A stretch of 64,000 nt of DNA, taken from the NCBI RefSeq assembly GCF_910596095.1, contig NC_056554.1, positions 1,798,001-1,862,000 on the forward strand, in the 5' to 3' direction. Position 1 is the first letter of the stretch, and the number at the start of each line of letters is the position of its first letter. Under the pieces are notes generated by a model that was not told the DNA's origin, searched no databases, and saw only the letters and a program-made list of their open reading frames with translations. The stretch comes from Thunnus maccoyii. Its lineage: Eukaryota; Chordata; Actinopteri; Scombriformes; Scombridae. Shown here one piece after another: positions 24,701 to 53,302 of this stretch. The position numbers and the translations under genes are program-made.

Positions 24701-27700
24701 TACCTCCAACTTTCCTTTCTTGTAGGCCAAAATCCTGTATGCAGGTTTAGTGATGGCCATGTATTTGGGTTTTTGTTTTGTTTTTGTTTTGGTTTTTTTT
24801 CCCTTTGCCGTTGATGCCCCTCCAGTGTACTGGGTTAATTACCACCATACAGCTTTGGTTGCCCCCTTTTTACCCTGAATTGAATGAGATAATGGACTCT
24901 AGCCTTTGAGAAGTCAGTGCAGAGTTTCTATCAAATTTTCTGTTCTTTTTGAGTTTGCTCTTGCACTGGCCGTAAGTCACATAGTCAGTCTGAGAATAAG
25001 GATTTGTTTCTCTCAGCTGATCCAAATTTCGAGAATTTTTTTGAAATTCTTTCCTGTGAGACATGTCAGTAATTATTAATTAAAAAAAAATTTCTTCTGA
25101 AGAATTGAGATTCTTTAAATGCTTTGGTTAGCCGTAGGGAGCCTGTGTGATTGCTGATGGCAGATCTCCACTTCAAGAAAGGTATTGATGATGTCTTTCT
25201 TGTCTTTTGTCTGCCACCATTTTCAGGTCTCCCTCTCCTGAGCCCATCTACAACAGTGAGGGCAAGAGGTTGAACACTCGCGAGTATCGCACGCGGAAGA
25301 AGATTGAAGAGGAACGTCACTCGCTCATCACTGAAATGGTCGGCCTCAACCCTGACTTCAAACCTCCTGCAGACTATAAGTATGATTTTATTTGTTTGTT
25401 GGCTCTACAGTGTGAATACTTGACTAAAAATGATTTTAATAGAAATCTACCCAATTCTAGGCTTTTTCAAGGAACTTAGCAAAATGCTACTTGCAGTGAT
25501 TGTTACATGTTTTGCTTTTTGTTAGCACTGTTCTCCATCCACTTTATAGAAGACTGTCTTGAACTAAATGTGGTCACTGTACAGAATGTGATACTAACTG
25601 AAAGTTCACATACTTTCAGGGGTTGCTAGCTTTGTAGACATGACGTTACATCTTAATATGGACAAATACAACAAACATGAAAGAAATCATCAATCCCACT
25701 AGTCCAACTTCCTCGCCCACCAAACCACACATTAAATGGTCCAGCAGTCATGAAAAAGATGACTGCTAGACCAACTATGCAACATCACAGTTTGTAAGAC
25801 ACATTAAGAACCTTGTAGCAAGGCTTCTAAAGGTTTTTAAAAGTACAATTTGGGACAACCTACGTCATGTATCATTTATTCCTGCAGTAAAAAAGGTGTA
25901 ATACATGTTAATAGAAATGTCTATGTGGTGTAATAATATGTATTCACACTGGCTTCTATGAATATGGGGAAACTGTTAATTGATCCAAGTGAATGTGTGT
26001 CTTGTATTGTGCAGACCTCCGGCCACTAGAGTCAATGACAAAGTCATGATTCCCCAAGATGAATACCCCGAGATCAACTTTGTTGGTCTGCTTATTGGAC
26101 CACGGTAAGTTACATTTAATATCATGTTGGCATGTTTTACATAGTGAGTTAATAGCCAGCGCAGTCAAACATCTGTTAATGATTTTCCCTTTTTTGTTAT
26201 GTCTTTTTTTCCAGTGGTAATACCCTGAAGAACATTGAGAAGGAATGCTGCGCCAAGATCATGATCCGTGGTAAAGGATCTGTGAAGGAGGGGAAGGTTG
26301 GCCGAAAAGATGGACAAATGCTGCCAGGCGAGGACGAGCCTCTGCACGCCCTGGTCACTGCCAACACAATGGAGAATGTCAAGAAAGCTGTGGAGCAGGT
26401 TAGGTCAACCCCCCCCCGGGATTATACTCATGATGTTCCCCATCTGTGCAGCTCTTGACCCTGCTGACATCTCCTTATCGCAATAGGAAGTCATGTATGC
26501 AATGTACCTAATGTGAATGTACATCATGGACAGTATATTCATGATGAGAAATGTGTATCCACAGATTCGCAACATCCTTAAACAAGGCATTGAGACGCCT
26601 GAGGATCAGAATGACCTACGCAAGATGCAGCTGAGGGAGCTGGCCAGACTCAATGGTACACTGAGAGAAGATGACAACAGGTCAGTGTAAAAATCTGACG
26701 GTGGTCACTGGTAATTTGTTCAAAGCGATTATTTGGAGACTCTCTTGATTTAGTTGAGCTGGGTGCTGCACACATTCAGACCCTTTTGATTTCTTTAATT
26801 GTGCTCAGAAATATGAACTTCAGGAAGAGAAATTTTAGAGCGAGTCCAGTTTATGATCATGTACTCAGTTTAAGTTCCAGTAATAAAAGAATGTGCTTTG
26901 TCTTTGTTTCTGTAGGATCCTTCGTCCTTGGCAGAACTCTGAGCCCCGCAGCATCACCAACACCACCCTCTGTACCAAATGTGGTGGAGCAGGCCACATC
27001 TCCTCTGACTGCAAGTACACAAGGTGCTGATCAGTTGATCAAGTCACTCAATTTAAGCCTAATTATTAGTTATGTAGTGTATAACAGAACTTATTTTTTA
27101 CATTTTGCTTTGTGTAGCTCATTCGCTGCCCACAGAGCAACTGGTGGTGAGCCTCCTCAGTCGGCCCAGGACAAGGCTCGTATGGACAAGGAGTATCTGT
27201 CCCTCATGGCTGAGCTGGGGGAGGCTCCGGTCCCTTCATCAGGTGGAGGACACTCCAGCACCCAGGGAGGAGCTCCTCGGGCCTCTGGACCCAATAGTAA
27301 CCAGCCACCACCGGTAAGTTGGTGAGACATTATTCCAAACTCCTGCTGGTGTATAAGGTTTCTTAAATGACAGATGACTGTGTGTGTGTGTGCAGCAGAA
27401 CCGGCCTCCTTGGATGAGCTCTGGTCCAACTGAAAATAGGAACTTCCATGGCATGCATGGAGGGCCCGGCGGCCATGGAGGACCTCACAACTTCCCTCCC
27501 CCCATGCCCAACATGGGAGGCCCTCCTATGCCCCCCAACCCCAATGGCCTGCCTCCCCCCTGGATGCAGCCCCCTCCTCCCCCCATGGGCCAGGGTCCAG
27601 GACCTCACGGACATCCCATGGGTAAGGACTGACAACAAGGATCTGAATTTCATACATTTCTGTAAAACATACCTTCATAGACAAAACAGGTTCTGTGTTC

Positions 27701-29504
27701 ATTTGAATTTTGGCTTCCTCGTAGGTCTGCTGCCACCTCCAATGGGCATGATGCCACCTCCACCCCCTCCCCCCAGCAGTCAGCCACCACCTCCCCCTTC
27801 TGGACCCCTGCCACCGTGGCAGCAGCAGGCTCCACCTCCCCCGCCAACCAGCAGCATGGCAACCAGCACACCGCTGCCCTGGCAACAGAGTGAGAACGCA
27901 CAAGAGCTACATCCGAAACCATTCAGTCATTCACTTTGAATATAGAGGACTCAGTGTGTCCAGACAGTACCCTGCTCACGTTTTACTTTTCACATTGCAT
28001 TATGTGATACTGAGTCTGCTCTATGGGATCATTGTTTTTACTAAACATTCTAACAGTTCTACTACATACTGAAGGAACCATGTCAGTCGTATAAAGTGCT
28101 GCCTGGAATATTAAGCACTGACAGCTTGAGTGACCCAAATACCAAAGTGTTTCTTTCTGAAGAATAATCGCCTGTTTTTTATCAGTAGTTTTTTGTCAAA
28201 CTGCAACTGGATTATCACAGAAATTAATTAGACATAATCCTCTGCTCAAATAAGTTGACATCACAAAATGAGAGATCAGATCTTCAAATAGTTCAAACTC
28301 TGTGGAGTCCTACAATTATTTATGATCATGTAGGCAAATGGTTTTATTATAAGACAAGAATAGTCCCACTGTTTCTATGGATACATGAATGTGGAGTATA
28401 GAGTTGCGAAGTGGAGGAGCTATTTCAGGCAGTCCTGGCTCTGGAAGTAAAAAAATTCCATTAATTTTTCCCATAGTCAATGTTACATTATTCACAGTTT
28501 GAGCACCTCTACAGCCTGGATCAACATGAAACTCTGTTATATTATCAGTACAAACATGAACAACTGTATTAGAAAATATTAGGTTCTTTAGTAAAAAGTA
28601 TAAGGTACAAGACTGTGGACATAAAAATTTCAGGGTAGACGTTAACTACGACTCCCAGGGTGCATTTCAGCAAGAAACAGCCAATCACTGAGCTTAAAAT
28701 TCAGTCATGTGCACCGCTAGCAGCGAGCTGAAGTTTAAGATAACGATGTTGAGAAAACAGATTTTACAATCTACAGAGTGGATCAGTATTCATTATGCTC
28801 TGATTTGTGCCCATTGCAGCTTCTCCATAACAACAGTGCTCGAGGCTCATGGGTATTGTAGTGTTCTCAGAATGATTGATGATTTCTCAGAAACGAAGTT
28901 GAAATAATTTAAACTGGTGGTGCTTTAGTAAACCTCTACATTTTCTGGGTCGTTACATTAAGCAGGAGAGTCCTGAGTTTCTGTGTTCAGTAACATTGAA
29001 GAGATCATTTAAGAAACATTTGAAATGGGAATACAGAATGGGGGGGAAAAACATGTGTAGCACCAGCAGCCCCTCCCACTTCACAATTCTATTGGCAGAC
29101 ATGATCATCACCGTGTGAACTTGATGATGATGATGATGGTAAAGAATTAACCTTCAGCTATCCCTCCCGCAGATACCACCACCACATCCAGCCCTGGCAC
29201 TGCCACCCTGCCTCCATGGCAGCAGCCCCAGCAGCCTGCAGCCTCCGGAGCCCAGCCCCCACCACCCATGGGTACCCCATCCATGGTGCCGCCTCCCCCC
29301 GGAGTCCAGCCCCCATTGCCCCCCGGTGCCCCTCCTCCTCCCCCTCCACCACCTCCAGGCTCAACCGGCATGATGTACGCCCCACCACCGCCCCCGCCAC
29401 CAATGGACCCTTCCAACTTCGTCACCATGATGGGGATGGGTGTGCCAGGCATGCCCCCCTTCGGCATGCCTCCTGCCCCACCACCTCCTCCACCCCAGAA
29501 TTAA
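18741..29504 (+). CDS. sf1: Splicing factor 1 (branchpoint-binding protein)
   Basis: Twelve coding exons give 673 aa: 18741-19002, 20387-20518, 22347-22422, 25227-25379, 26015-26104, 26215-26398, 26565-26680, 26916-27023, 27136-27313, 27396-27621, 27725-27889 and 29173-29504. SF1 binds the intron branchpoint sequence in the early spliceosome and pairs with U2AF2. The U2AF-binding ULM is the basic KKHRKKSRW segment, with W100 as the key aromatic residue. The SPSP motif (S158, S160) precedes the KH-QUA2 domain, which carries the KH loop GPRG and is nearly identical to human SF1. A CCHC knuckle (C357, C360, H365, C370) follows, then a long proline-rich tail ending PPPPPPQN. Exon 1 encodes the long N-terminus beginning [13 protein letters not shown], known from longer human isoforms. 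A human tail segment around YLGSTPVGSG is absent. Exon 10 has a CAGCAG tandem acceptor. Confidence 0.97.
19003..20386 (+). other. sf1 intron 1
   Basis: The intron runs from donor CCAG|GTTAGT to acceptor CAGTAG. It has no recognised gene. Its first bases contain CTAACGTTAACGTTAC. Confidence 0.7.
20519..22346 (+). other. sf1 intron 2 with poly(G) run
   Basis: No gene is seen. A G-rich tract at 21672-21693 (GGGGC then a run of G) is the only strong local feature and could fold as a G-quadruplex in the transcript. Confidence 0.65.
22423..25226 (+). other. sf1 intron 3
   Basis: This is the largest sf1 intron, at 2.8 kb. It holds the hairpin element at 23073-23234 and T-rich stretches near 24418-24430 and 24772-24800. 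No exon-like ORF conserved with SF1 was found inside it. Confidence 0.65.
23073..23234. repeat. Hairpin MITE with ~50-bp inverted arms
   Basis: The left arm begins TGAACTCAAGGCCCACTTTC and continues to TTTCAGTTGCATCTTCC. It is matched by the reverse complement of the right arm, which begins CAACTCAAAGTCTACTTG and reaches CTTTCAACTGCATTTCTC. The whole unit is about 160 bp and non-coding, so it is probably a folded non-autonomous DNA transposon. Confidence 0.7.
27890..29172 (+). other. sf1 intron 11
   Basis: The 1.28-kb intron precedes the last coding exon. Its second half holds a dispersed repeat, and a short (GAT)n run lies just before the acceptor at about 29123-29138. Confidence 0.7.
28630..29090. 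repeat. Dispersed repeat shared with ~44480-44840
   Basis: Ordered blocks GAGGCTCATGGGTATTGTAG, TCTCAGAAAC(G/A), AGTTGAA(A/G)TAATT and the end (CCTCCCACTT against CGCCCACTTAGC) are shared with a copy in pygm intron 12. The family is unidentified and non-coding. Confidence 0.6.
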
Positions 29505-30780
29505 CCCTCCCACAGAAGAATCGTCCTCCCACAAGAGTTTCCACCCTGCAGCACATTGTTCACCAGATACCAATAGACTGATGTTATATACAGAGCGTCT
29601 GTCTGCTCACAGAAAAAAATATAACCAGTGCTTTATTTTTTATTGATCCTTGATATTGTGAAGACATCTCTCAAACAATGAAAGGCTGTGTCGGTTCAAT
29701 TTGTAAAGTTGCGTAAATTAATGAGTTATTTTCCTGTTTTTAAAGTCTGTATTAATACAAAGCTCCTTGTGTGCATACAAACACTTGCTTTCGGGCATAT
29801 GTTCTGCAGTGCTACTGTAGTCTGTCATATTATTTGTATACCAAATAAACTGCTCCAATCGGCAGCTGTAAGTTTAATTTGTGCTGAACAGTCTCATCGC
29901 TTCAAATGTTCAATTCAAACCTGAACTCTTAACTTTGATTGGATTAATATATTACAGCTCAACTTGCATGATCCACTTTAAACACCACATTCTGTTTCAA
30001 GTGACAAATTTCTACTCCTGTTATGCTTCCTGTGTTGGCTTTCAGTTGAATAAGATTAATATTTTTGTAATAATGAGATGTGAAGTGTATCTTATGTCAA
30101 ACCTTTTTGTAGTACTGTATCATTGTTTTCCAGAAATTCCCAGGGGTTTTGATTATTTTTCTTTTTGTTACTTGCATGCATCTCAGTTGTGAAATTGAGT
30201 TTGAAAAGAGGGGAATTGGTGCTGCGATCTGCCAGCTTCTGAACCTCTGGACTACTTGAATGCTGAGAATCTGAATTATCCTTGTTTTTCTGCATCTCTC
30301 TGCTCTAAGACGCCGTGTGCAGTGTTTGTGTTGCTTCTGCAAGGACAAAAATATCAGATTTGTCCCTCCAGTTACTAAAGAAGAAAAATGTTAGTTTTCC
30401 TCTGTTTCTGCAGTTGTTGGTCTGTTGTGTTACAGCGCTAGCTTGAATGAATAGCTGTTAAAATCTTGCTTAGTTAGCATTAAACTGATCTATTTCACCT
30501 TTATGTTGTTGAGTGCAGACTGATTTCTCCTTTCATGGATGTAGGACCCTTTGTTGAGTCACAAGGCTTGCCAAGAGTAGTTGTTTTTTTTCCATGGCAG
30601 AGCCCTGTTGGCTGCCTCATTCAAATGTGTTACATAACATAGTTTTGTCAAGGGTGACCTCCGGCTCACAGACACTCCAGGAAGCCTGCACACGGAGAGA
30701 CGTGTAGTTTAAAACATTTTGTGTGGGATTTCTGCTCATTTCCTCCACTAACATTCACAGCAGAATTTTATCATGATCAT
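29505..30780 (+). other. sf1 3' UTR and downstream DNA
   Basis: The sequence follows TAA at 29502-29504. A clear AATAAA lies at 29844-29849, so the main cleavage site is probably near 29865-29880. The remainder to about 30780 shows no gene. Confidence 0.6.
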
Positions 30781-30856
30781 TAGCAAAGTCTAGGTTTTAT
30801 TTTGAAATTCCTGAAGAAAACAGTGATGGTGGTGAACTGCAGGACCACTTCCCAGA

Positions 30857-31020
30857 GCTTTCCACTACATCTCATGGTCTTCCTTAGTAAATGGAGTTCA
30901 CTCTGTTGTTTTGGAAGGTGTATGTTTTCCCAGCTGTTCCCACTTCATCTTAAACATGTTCTATATTTAAGTCACTTGATGACAACTGAGCAAACACCAT
31001 GAGATGTGGTTTAAAGCTCA
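30857..31020. repeat. Inverted-repeat element between sf1 and pygm
   Basis: GAGCTTTCCACTACATCTCA at 30857 is matched by the reverse complement of TGAGATGTGGTTTAAAGCTC near 31001-31020, giving 24-bp arms (with GGT/ACC inside). A partial relative (GAGATGTGGTTGAAAGCTC) lies at about 32912-32930 in pygm intron 1. It is probably a MITE. Confidence 0.6.
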
Positions 31021-31241
31021 GCAGAAAAATCCAGTAAGCTGACCTTAGATCATTGTTTTCTTTGTAAAACTTAATTTTCCAAAATCAAGAGTGAACTTTC
31101 ATGCTTGATAGTTGGGAGTTTTTTTTTGTTCTTTTAACTTGCTCAACATTTCCCCTCAGCTTTTCCTGTCACTCCTTTCTGCTATCACTGCTCCGTACAT
31201 CAAGAATCCTTAAATGGAAAAAACTATTTTTGAACTCAGGG

Positions 31242-31285
31242 TTTATAGTTTATAAAGAACACTTTTATAGTTTATAAAGAACACT
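31242..31285 (+). repeat. Perfect 22-bp tandem duplication
   Basis: Two exact adjacent copies of a 22-bp unit (starting TTTATAGTTTATAAAG) lie at 31242-31263 and 31264-31285, upstream of pygm. This is a recent or gene-converted micro-duplication. Confidence 0.9.
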
Positions 31286-31399
31286 TTAGTGTTTGTGGTG
31301 TCTGTAATTTTTCTCTGCAGGATGTTTTAGGAATGCAGATTCAGGTCAAAAAGAGCGGAATGAGCCCGGAAGTGAGGTGATAGTATCGTCAAAATAAAA

Positions 31400-31788
31400 G
31401 CAATACATGGCCGTTTCCCGCTTTTCACTTAACACTTAACAGCTTTTCAGCGTGTTTTAAGATAAAGTGGCTACAGCTTCACCTCAACTTACCGACGCTC
31501 ATTCCTGTGCCGTTCATGAGAGTACTCGGTGACGGTGAACCGTGTGACGCACTTTCAAATCCAGTTCATTAGCTGACACCAATTCGAGTTTTATTTTGAA
31601 ACTGTAAACCGGAAGCACTTGTTTTCTTTGTTGTAAATTGACGGTGAGTACGTGACATAAAGAGGCTGGCCGTCACATCCTGGCTGTGTGTGTCAGCTGG
31701 AGAGAAAGAGGAGGACGGCCCGGCCACAGGTGACACTCATCGCGACGTTCAGTTGAAAACTCAGCCGTGCATCGTCAGCCAGCTCAGC
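31400..31788 (+). promoter_or_regulatory. pygm promoter and 5' UTR
   Basis: This region precedes the pygm ATG and is the only plausible promoter between sf1 and pygm. An E-box-type CAGCTG occurs at about 31694, and an ATAAAG sequence near 31658 could act as a weak TATA box. The frame upstream of ATG 31789 is open back to about 31690 but has no in-frame ATG. The transcription start is inferred only. Confidence 0.45.
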
Positions 31789-49005
<17,217 letters not shown>

Positions 49006-50085
49006 ACCGCATCTGCCTCCTGCACTTTAATGTAGCTCACCATGTGGTTCAGCCACAAAAGATAAACCCCTGTAGCTTTTCACTGTGTACTGTGGCATTA
49101 TTTCCTTAGATGATTGATCCCTATACAACCTCTGTCACTTCCAGTTCATCTTGCATTAACAATTATTGAAGTGGGCTTATTCACAATCTGTATTTCTTTT
49201 CCCTCTGTGCACCAGCAATGCATTTTCTGTTCTCACTGTTGGGTGAAAACCTTGTATCTATGTCAGCCTTACAGGAGTTTAGGAACTGCTTGGATTTTAC
49301 CTCGAAGAGGATGATTTTTTGATATTATTCAGTCAGATAATCAGATGGATTCCATACAGTTTTCACACGATAGTGACTTAAACTATATTTCTAACTACAT
49401 TCCCCTTCTCCTTCTGAGCCCTAATGGCTCTGAGAACGCAGCAAAAATGCCAGAAACCTCAGCACTGTTATGGTACCAAACCAACCCAGGTCTTCCACGG
49501 AAGAGAGAAGGGACACAAAGAGGTTAATGTGCACCACAGCCTCATCAGCACTGTGAGCGGATGGTGTTGGAAGGAAGCCATGTCTCCATAATCACAGCAG
49601 ATTGCCACTTAATATTAATATTTCATATTAAAAGTGTCTGACTGCTGTCAATGTTTGATGGTGTTTGCTGAATGTATCTGTGTGTGTATTATCATTAATG
49701 GTCCGGGGAGCCCTGCAATGCAGCTGTATTGACCTGTCAGTTTACTGTGATCTCCTCAGCATGTTTGTGTCTGTCTCATATTGCTGTACTGTTCCTCGAA
49801 GTGATCTGTGTTAGAATATAAGAAAGCCTTCTCTGCCTAAAACCTAAGTGACTAAAGATGTGTGTATTCTGTGGTGTAGTTGTGTGTTTAACATTGAGTC
49901 CATGACACTGTGGATATCAGCTTGATGAAGTGTTGTAACACCATACTGTCCTGCTTCAGCTACTGCATATGACTGTCTGACTGCTGTGGTGCTGCGGAAG
50001 GAACCGTATACAACACTAACCCTAACATTTTCACTGTCAATCAGTGCTTTTCCTTTTTATTCAATAAATGACAAAAATACATCAA
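49006..50085 (+). other. pygm 3' UTR
   Basis: This is non-coding sequence after TAA (49003-49005), with a likely AATAAA at 50063-50068 and a second candidate near 50371. No gene is seen inside it. Confidence 0.55.
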
Positions 50086-50594
50086 CAGTCGACACATATA
50101 ACTTCACTTTTGCTGAAGCAGCAACATACACATTACTTGAGTCAGTGAATCAACAGAAAATTCAGAAATACTTTTAGTAATCAATGTGGCTGCAAATTTG
50201 TGGGTGTCAGAGTCCTCCTTGCGTTCTGGTGCAGTAAACCAGTGACCAGTACTTTATTCTCAGGGCAGAGGAGGGCATCTACACACTCAACCTTAATGAA
50301 CTTCATAAAGATACATCAGAGAAGGTAAAAAAGGACTGATCCATGTATTGAGCATGATGTTGTTGTACCACAATAAATTCTAAAGTGAAAATTAAGTTGA
50401 GATGAAAAAATGGAGATGATTTCCTACAAAATATATAAAGATGTATAACATTTAATTAATAACTCCTGACATGATGGGTATATAGAACACACATCACAAA
50501 TACACAATATTAATACAGTATATTAGTGATTTGCCTTATTTAAAAGTCAAAAAAACAAATGTGAATTTAGTTTTCAACAAAATCAGATTTAGAA

Positions 50595-51140
50595 GTGCCC
50601 TCTACGGTGCCTGCACGAAGGAGAGAACATAAAGTTCTGTAATGAATAAATCAGGGTGAAATGACCTATAGAGGGTGACAATCTGGAATGAAGTGCCCTC
50701 ACTGGTGCCCTTTCAGTAGAAGAAAGTATGATAGCAGTAGTAAAGAACCCCCAAAAATGAAAAAAACAAACATGATGTGCCCTTTAAATGAAGAGGATGT
50801 ATATATGTTGTAATGGGGTTTGTGAGGTAACAGTTAGGTTACTAAGGTTATTAACATTTACAAACTCCTGGCTAAAAGAATTCTCCTTTTATTTCACCAA
50901 TCTTGCTTTTCGCTTCCTTAACAAGACTGCTCAAAACAGCTAAATCTCAAAATATTAATAGTTCCATCTTTTTACTACAGATGTGTTTGAGAGATAAACA
51001 TTCCCTGTATTTTATTACAGAGATGTTATAAAATGCTATAAAATGTTCATCTTATTCGGGGATGTAGCCTTCTTACTAAACATGCATCATTGTTCTCTGT
51101 TGAATGTATCAGGTGACCTTTATATTTTTTCATCCCTGCC
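50595..51140 (+). mobile_element. Eroded second copy of the hAT-like repeat
   Basis: It shares with 4640-5330 the blocks GTTCTGTAATGA, GTGCCCTTTCAGT, AAGAACCCCC, AAAATGTTCATCTTA, GGGGATGTAGCCTT, ATCATTGTTCTCTGTTGA and CAGCCTGAGTC in the same order. The segment encoding the hAT dimerisation motif in the first copy is deleted here. It is non-coding and inactive. Confidence 0.65.
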
Positions 51141-53140
51141 CCTCAGACAGCCTGAGTCTACCATTGTCTATGATCTCTCTGTGAGGTCACAGGGTTTACA
51201 TAACCTAACACTGATTAACCTCATAAAGTAATTGCAGCTGTGTTGTGGGATCTTTACAGCAACAGTCTCTTCAGTGTGATGCATCTGAGCACCTCTCCAA
51301 AGCCTCTCTGTTGCAGAAAAGTAACTGAGTACTAACCTACACCACTGCTTTGATCACATGAACAGTTTTCTAGAAGAATACGTCACATACTCTTATCTTC
51401 CAGTCAAGAACAGATTAAACATTAGATAAAGAGATCAAATATAGCTGTTGTTGGGTAAATAACGTGTCTTTTTTTTTTAATCAGTGCTTGGTTTTAGCCC
51501 CATTGTAATAATGTCTTAACACTCTCCACCAGAGCAGACAGCAAGAGATATGATGATGATACTGAGACTGATACATGAACACATACAGTAGTAGGTATGG
51601 TATCGTCCAGGACAAGAACGCTGAGAGCAGTGGAGGAACAAATACACAACTTATTTAATTAAAGGGTGTGCCTGAAAGTGCCTGAGTGTGCATGAGCCAC
51701 TTTCTTTTGGCTGCCAGTAGAGGGTGATAAGAGTCTTACTGCTTTACATGGAAATGCATCATATGATATAATGAATAACACTTGATGATGAAAACCGGAA
51801 CCAGTCATGCTTACACCAACATAGTTCTTCATATTACAAAGTAAATGAATGAAGGTCCACATGAAGTTTATTTACATATGGCTGGAGGCACAAGAAGATG
51901 AAGAACATGATTTAAGCAAATTGAGGGAACATAACTGAGTTTTCTTTCAATTCAATTGAATTGGATGATCTCATCTTGAGATGTGAACTACTGCAAAATG
52001 TAGGTGCAAAGGCAGCATCCAGTAGACACAGTTAGCCCTCCTGAGAGACTTTAAGATATCAAATGAACACAATAGCTCAAAAATATATCAAGGTTCTTCA
52101 TCATGTAGTACCTGATAGGTAGTAAGTGAAACTTTATATTCAGGTTAATTCTAAATTCACTGTTAGACAATGGAGAGTCCAGGAAAGTCCAATAATGTGC
52201 TCCCAGCACTTTGTCTATGTTAGACAGTACTTGAAAAAGAGTATAAGAACTGCAGTAATCCCAGTATGCCAGATACCAGTGTTTAATTAGAGAGACTGGG
52301 ATCATTCTTTTATGTGTGAGGCAAAATCAGGCTTGACTTAAACATTGCTTTCCTAACTTTGTAAAACAAATGTAACAAATAAATACATAGATATAAATTT
52401 ACTGAACTGCTATTTATTAAAATAATGGTATCCTTTACCAGTCTGGCCCATTGTCACTGTTCACCGATCCAGCTATTTGAGTCAGTATCGGACCGATATC
52501 TATAACCGTATCGGTGCATCTCTAAATTAAACACAAATGTGTTGAATAATATGCATCATGTGAGCACAATATCAAGTTAGTGTGGATTCCATATTCCATA
52601 CTTAGGTCACATGATAACAACTAAACCATCTGCATTACCAACTGAATAAATTCAATCATAGATGGAATTTATTCAGCGACCGAAAGCTCAAAAAACTGTA
52701 TTTATCAAATTTCAAAAACATTGATATATGATCCAGTTAGGCATTAATACAGCATCATTATCAGTTTAGTTGATATTGTGCTTTAGTGGTGCAGATTGCC
52801 CCACAAAATCAGTCAATTATTACAAACCTGGGGCATTTGGGGCCCCTGAGGGTCTGGAGTTGCCCGCTGTGCCTGCTCACTAATCCAGCCTTGCAGGAAA
52901 TAAACACAAAAGCATGAATTAATTTCTCAGCTCTTTCAAATGATAGAATATGTCTGATCTGATAAATAAATAAATTCTTACTTGAGAAATTATCATTGCA
53001 GAAGTTCCTTATATATGGAAATAAATAATGCACATAAATCAAATGTGAATTGTACAGTATATTCTTTTGCTCATGTACACACTGTTTGTAAAGTCAAGTC
53101 TAACATGATCTGGTAATTCAATGATTCCATGCTGAGCCTC
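51141..53140. other. Intergenic DNA between pygm and the ets-like gene
   Basis: No gene was recognised on either strand; all reading frames are short and without known motifs. It contains the hAT-type terminus at 52460-52525. Confidence 0.5.
52460..52525 (-). mobile_element. hAT-type element terminus (TATCGGTGCATC)
   Basis: The sequence carries TCGGACCGATATC, then CCGTATCGGTGCATCTCTA. Its reverse complement begins TAGAGATGCACCGATACGG, close to the TAGGGATGCACCGATA end seen in many fish hAT-family elements. Only this end is present. Confidence 0.5.
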
Positions 53141-53302
53141 AAACGTGTTCCCCCTGCCCCTCCCACTCCCACATGATTGACAGATGTCCGTCAGAACCCG
53201 TCCACTCCTCCCCTCCCATCTATCATATTAAAAGCCAAATTCACCCTTTAGTGGTCTCAGTTTCCTCCACCTGATCCGCCAAGACCTTACTCACACACTG
53301 GG
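53140..53302 (+). promoter_or_regulatory. Promoter and 5' UTR of the ets-like gene
   Basis: A C-rich block (CCCCCTGCCCCTCCCACTCC) is followed by a TATA-like TATTAAAAG at about 53226-53234. The ATG lies at 53303, about 70 bp further on. This spacing fits a TATA-type start with a short leader. It is motif-based only. Confidence 0.5.

Noticed and set aside
27526-27903. Antisense Trp/Gly-rich frames over sf1 exons 10-11
   Set aside because: They mirror the proline-rich SF1 tail on the opposite strand and have no independent support.
29147-29467. Antisense glycine-rich frame over the last sf1 exon
   Set aside because: It is the reverse-strand shadow of the polyproline codons; real SF1 reads on the + strand.
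31690-31788. N-terminal extension of pygm in the open frame upstream of its ATG
   Set aside because: The frame has no in-frame ATG, and the ATG at 31789 puts the regulatory serine exactly at residue 15 as in mammalian PYGM.
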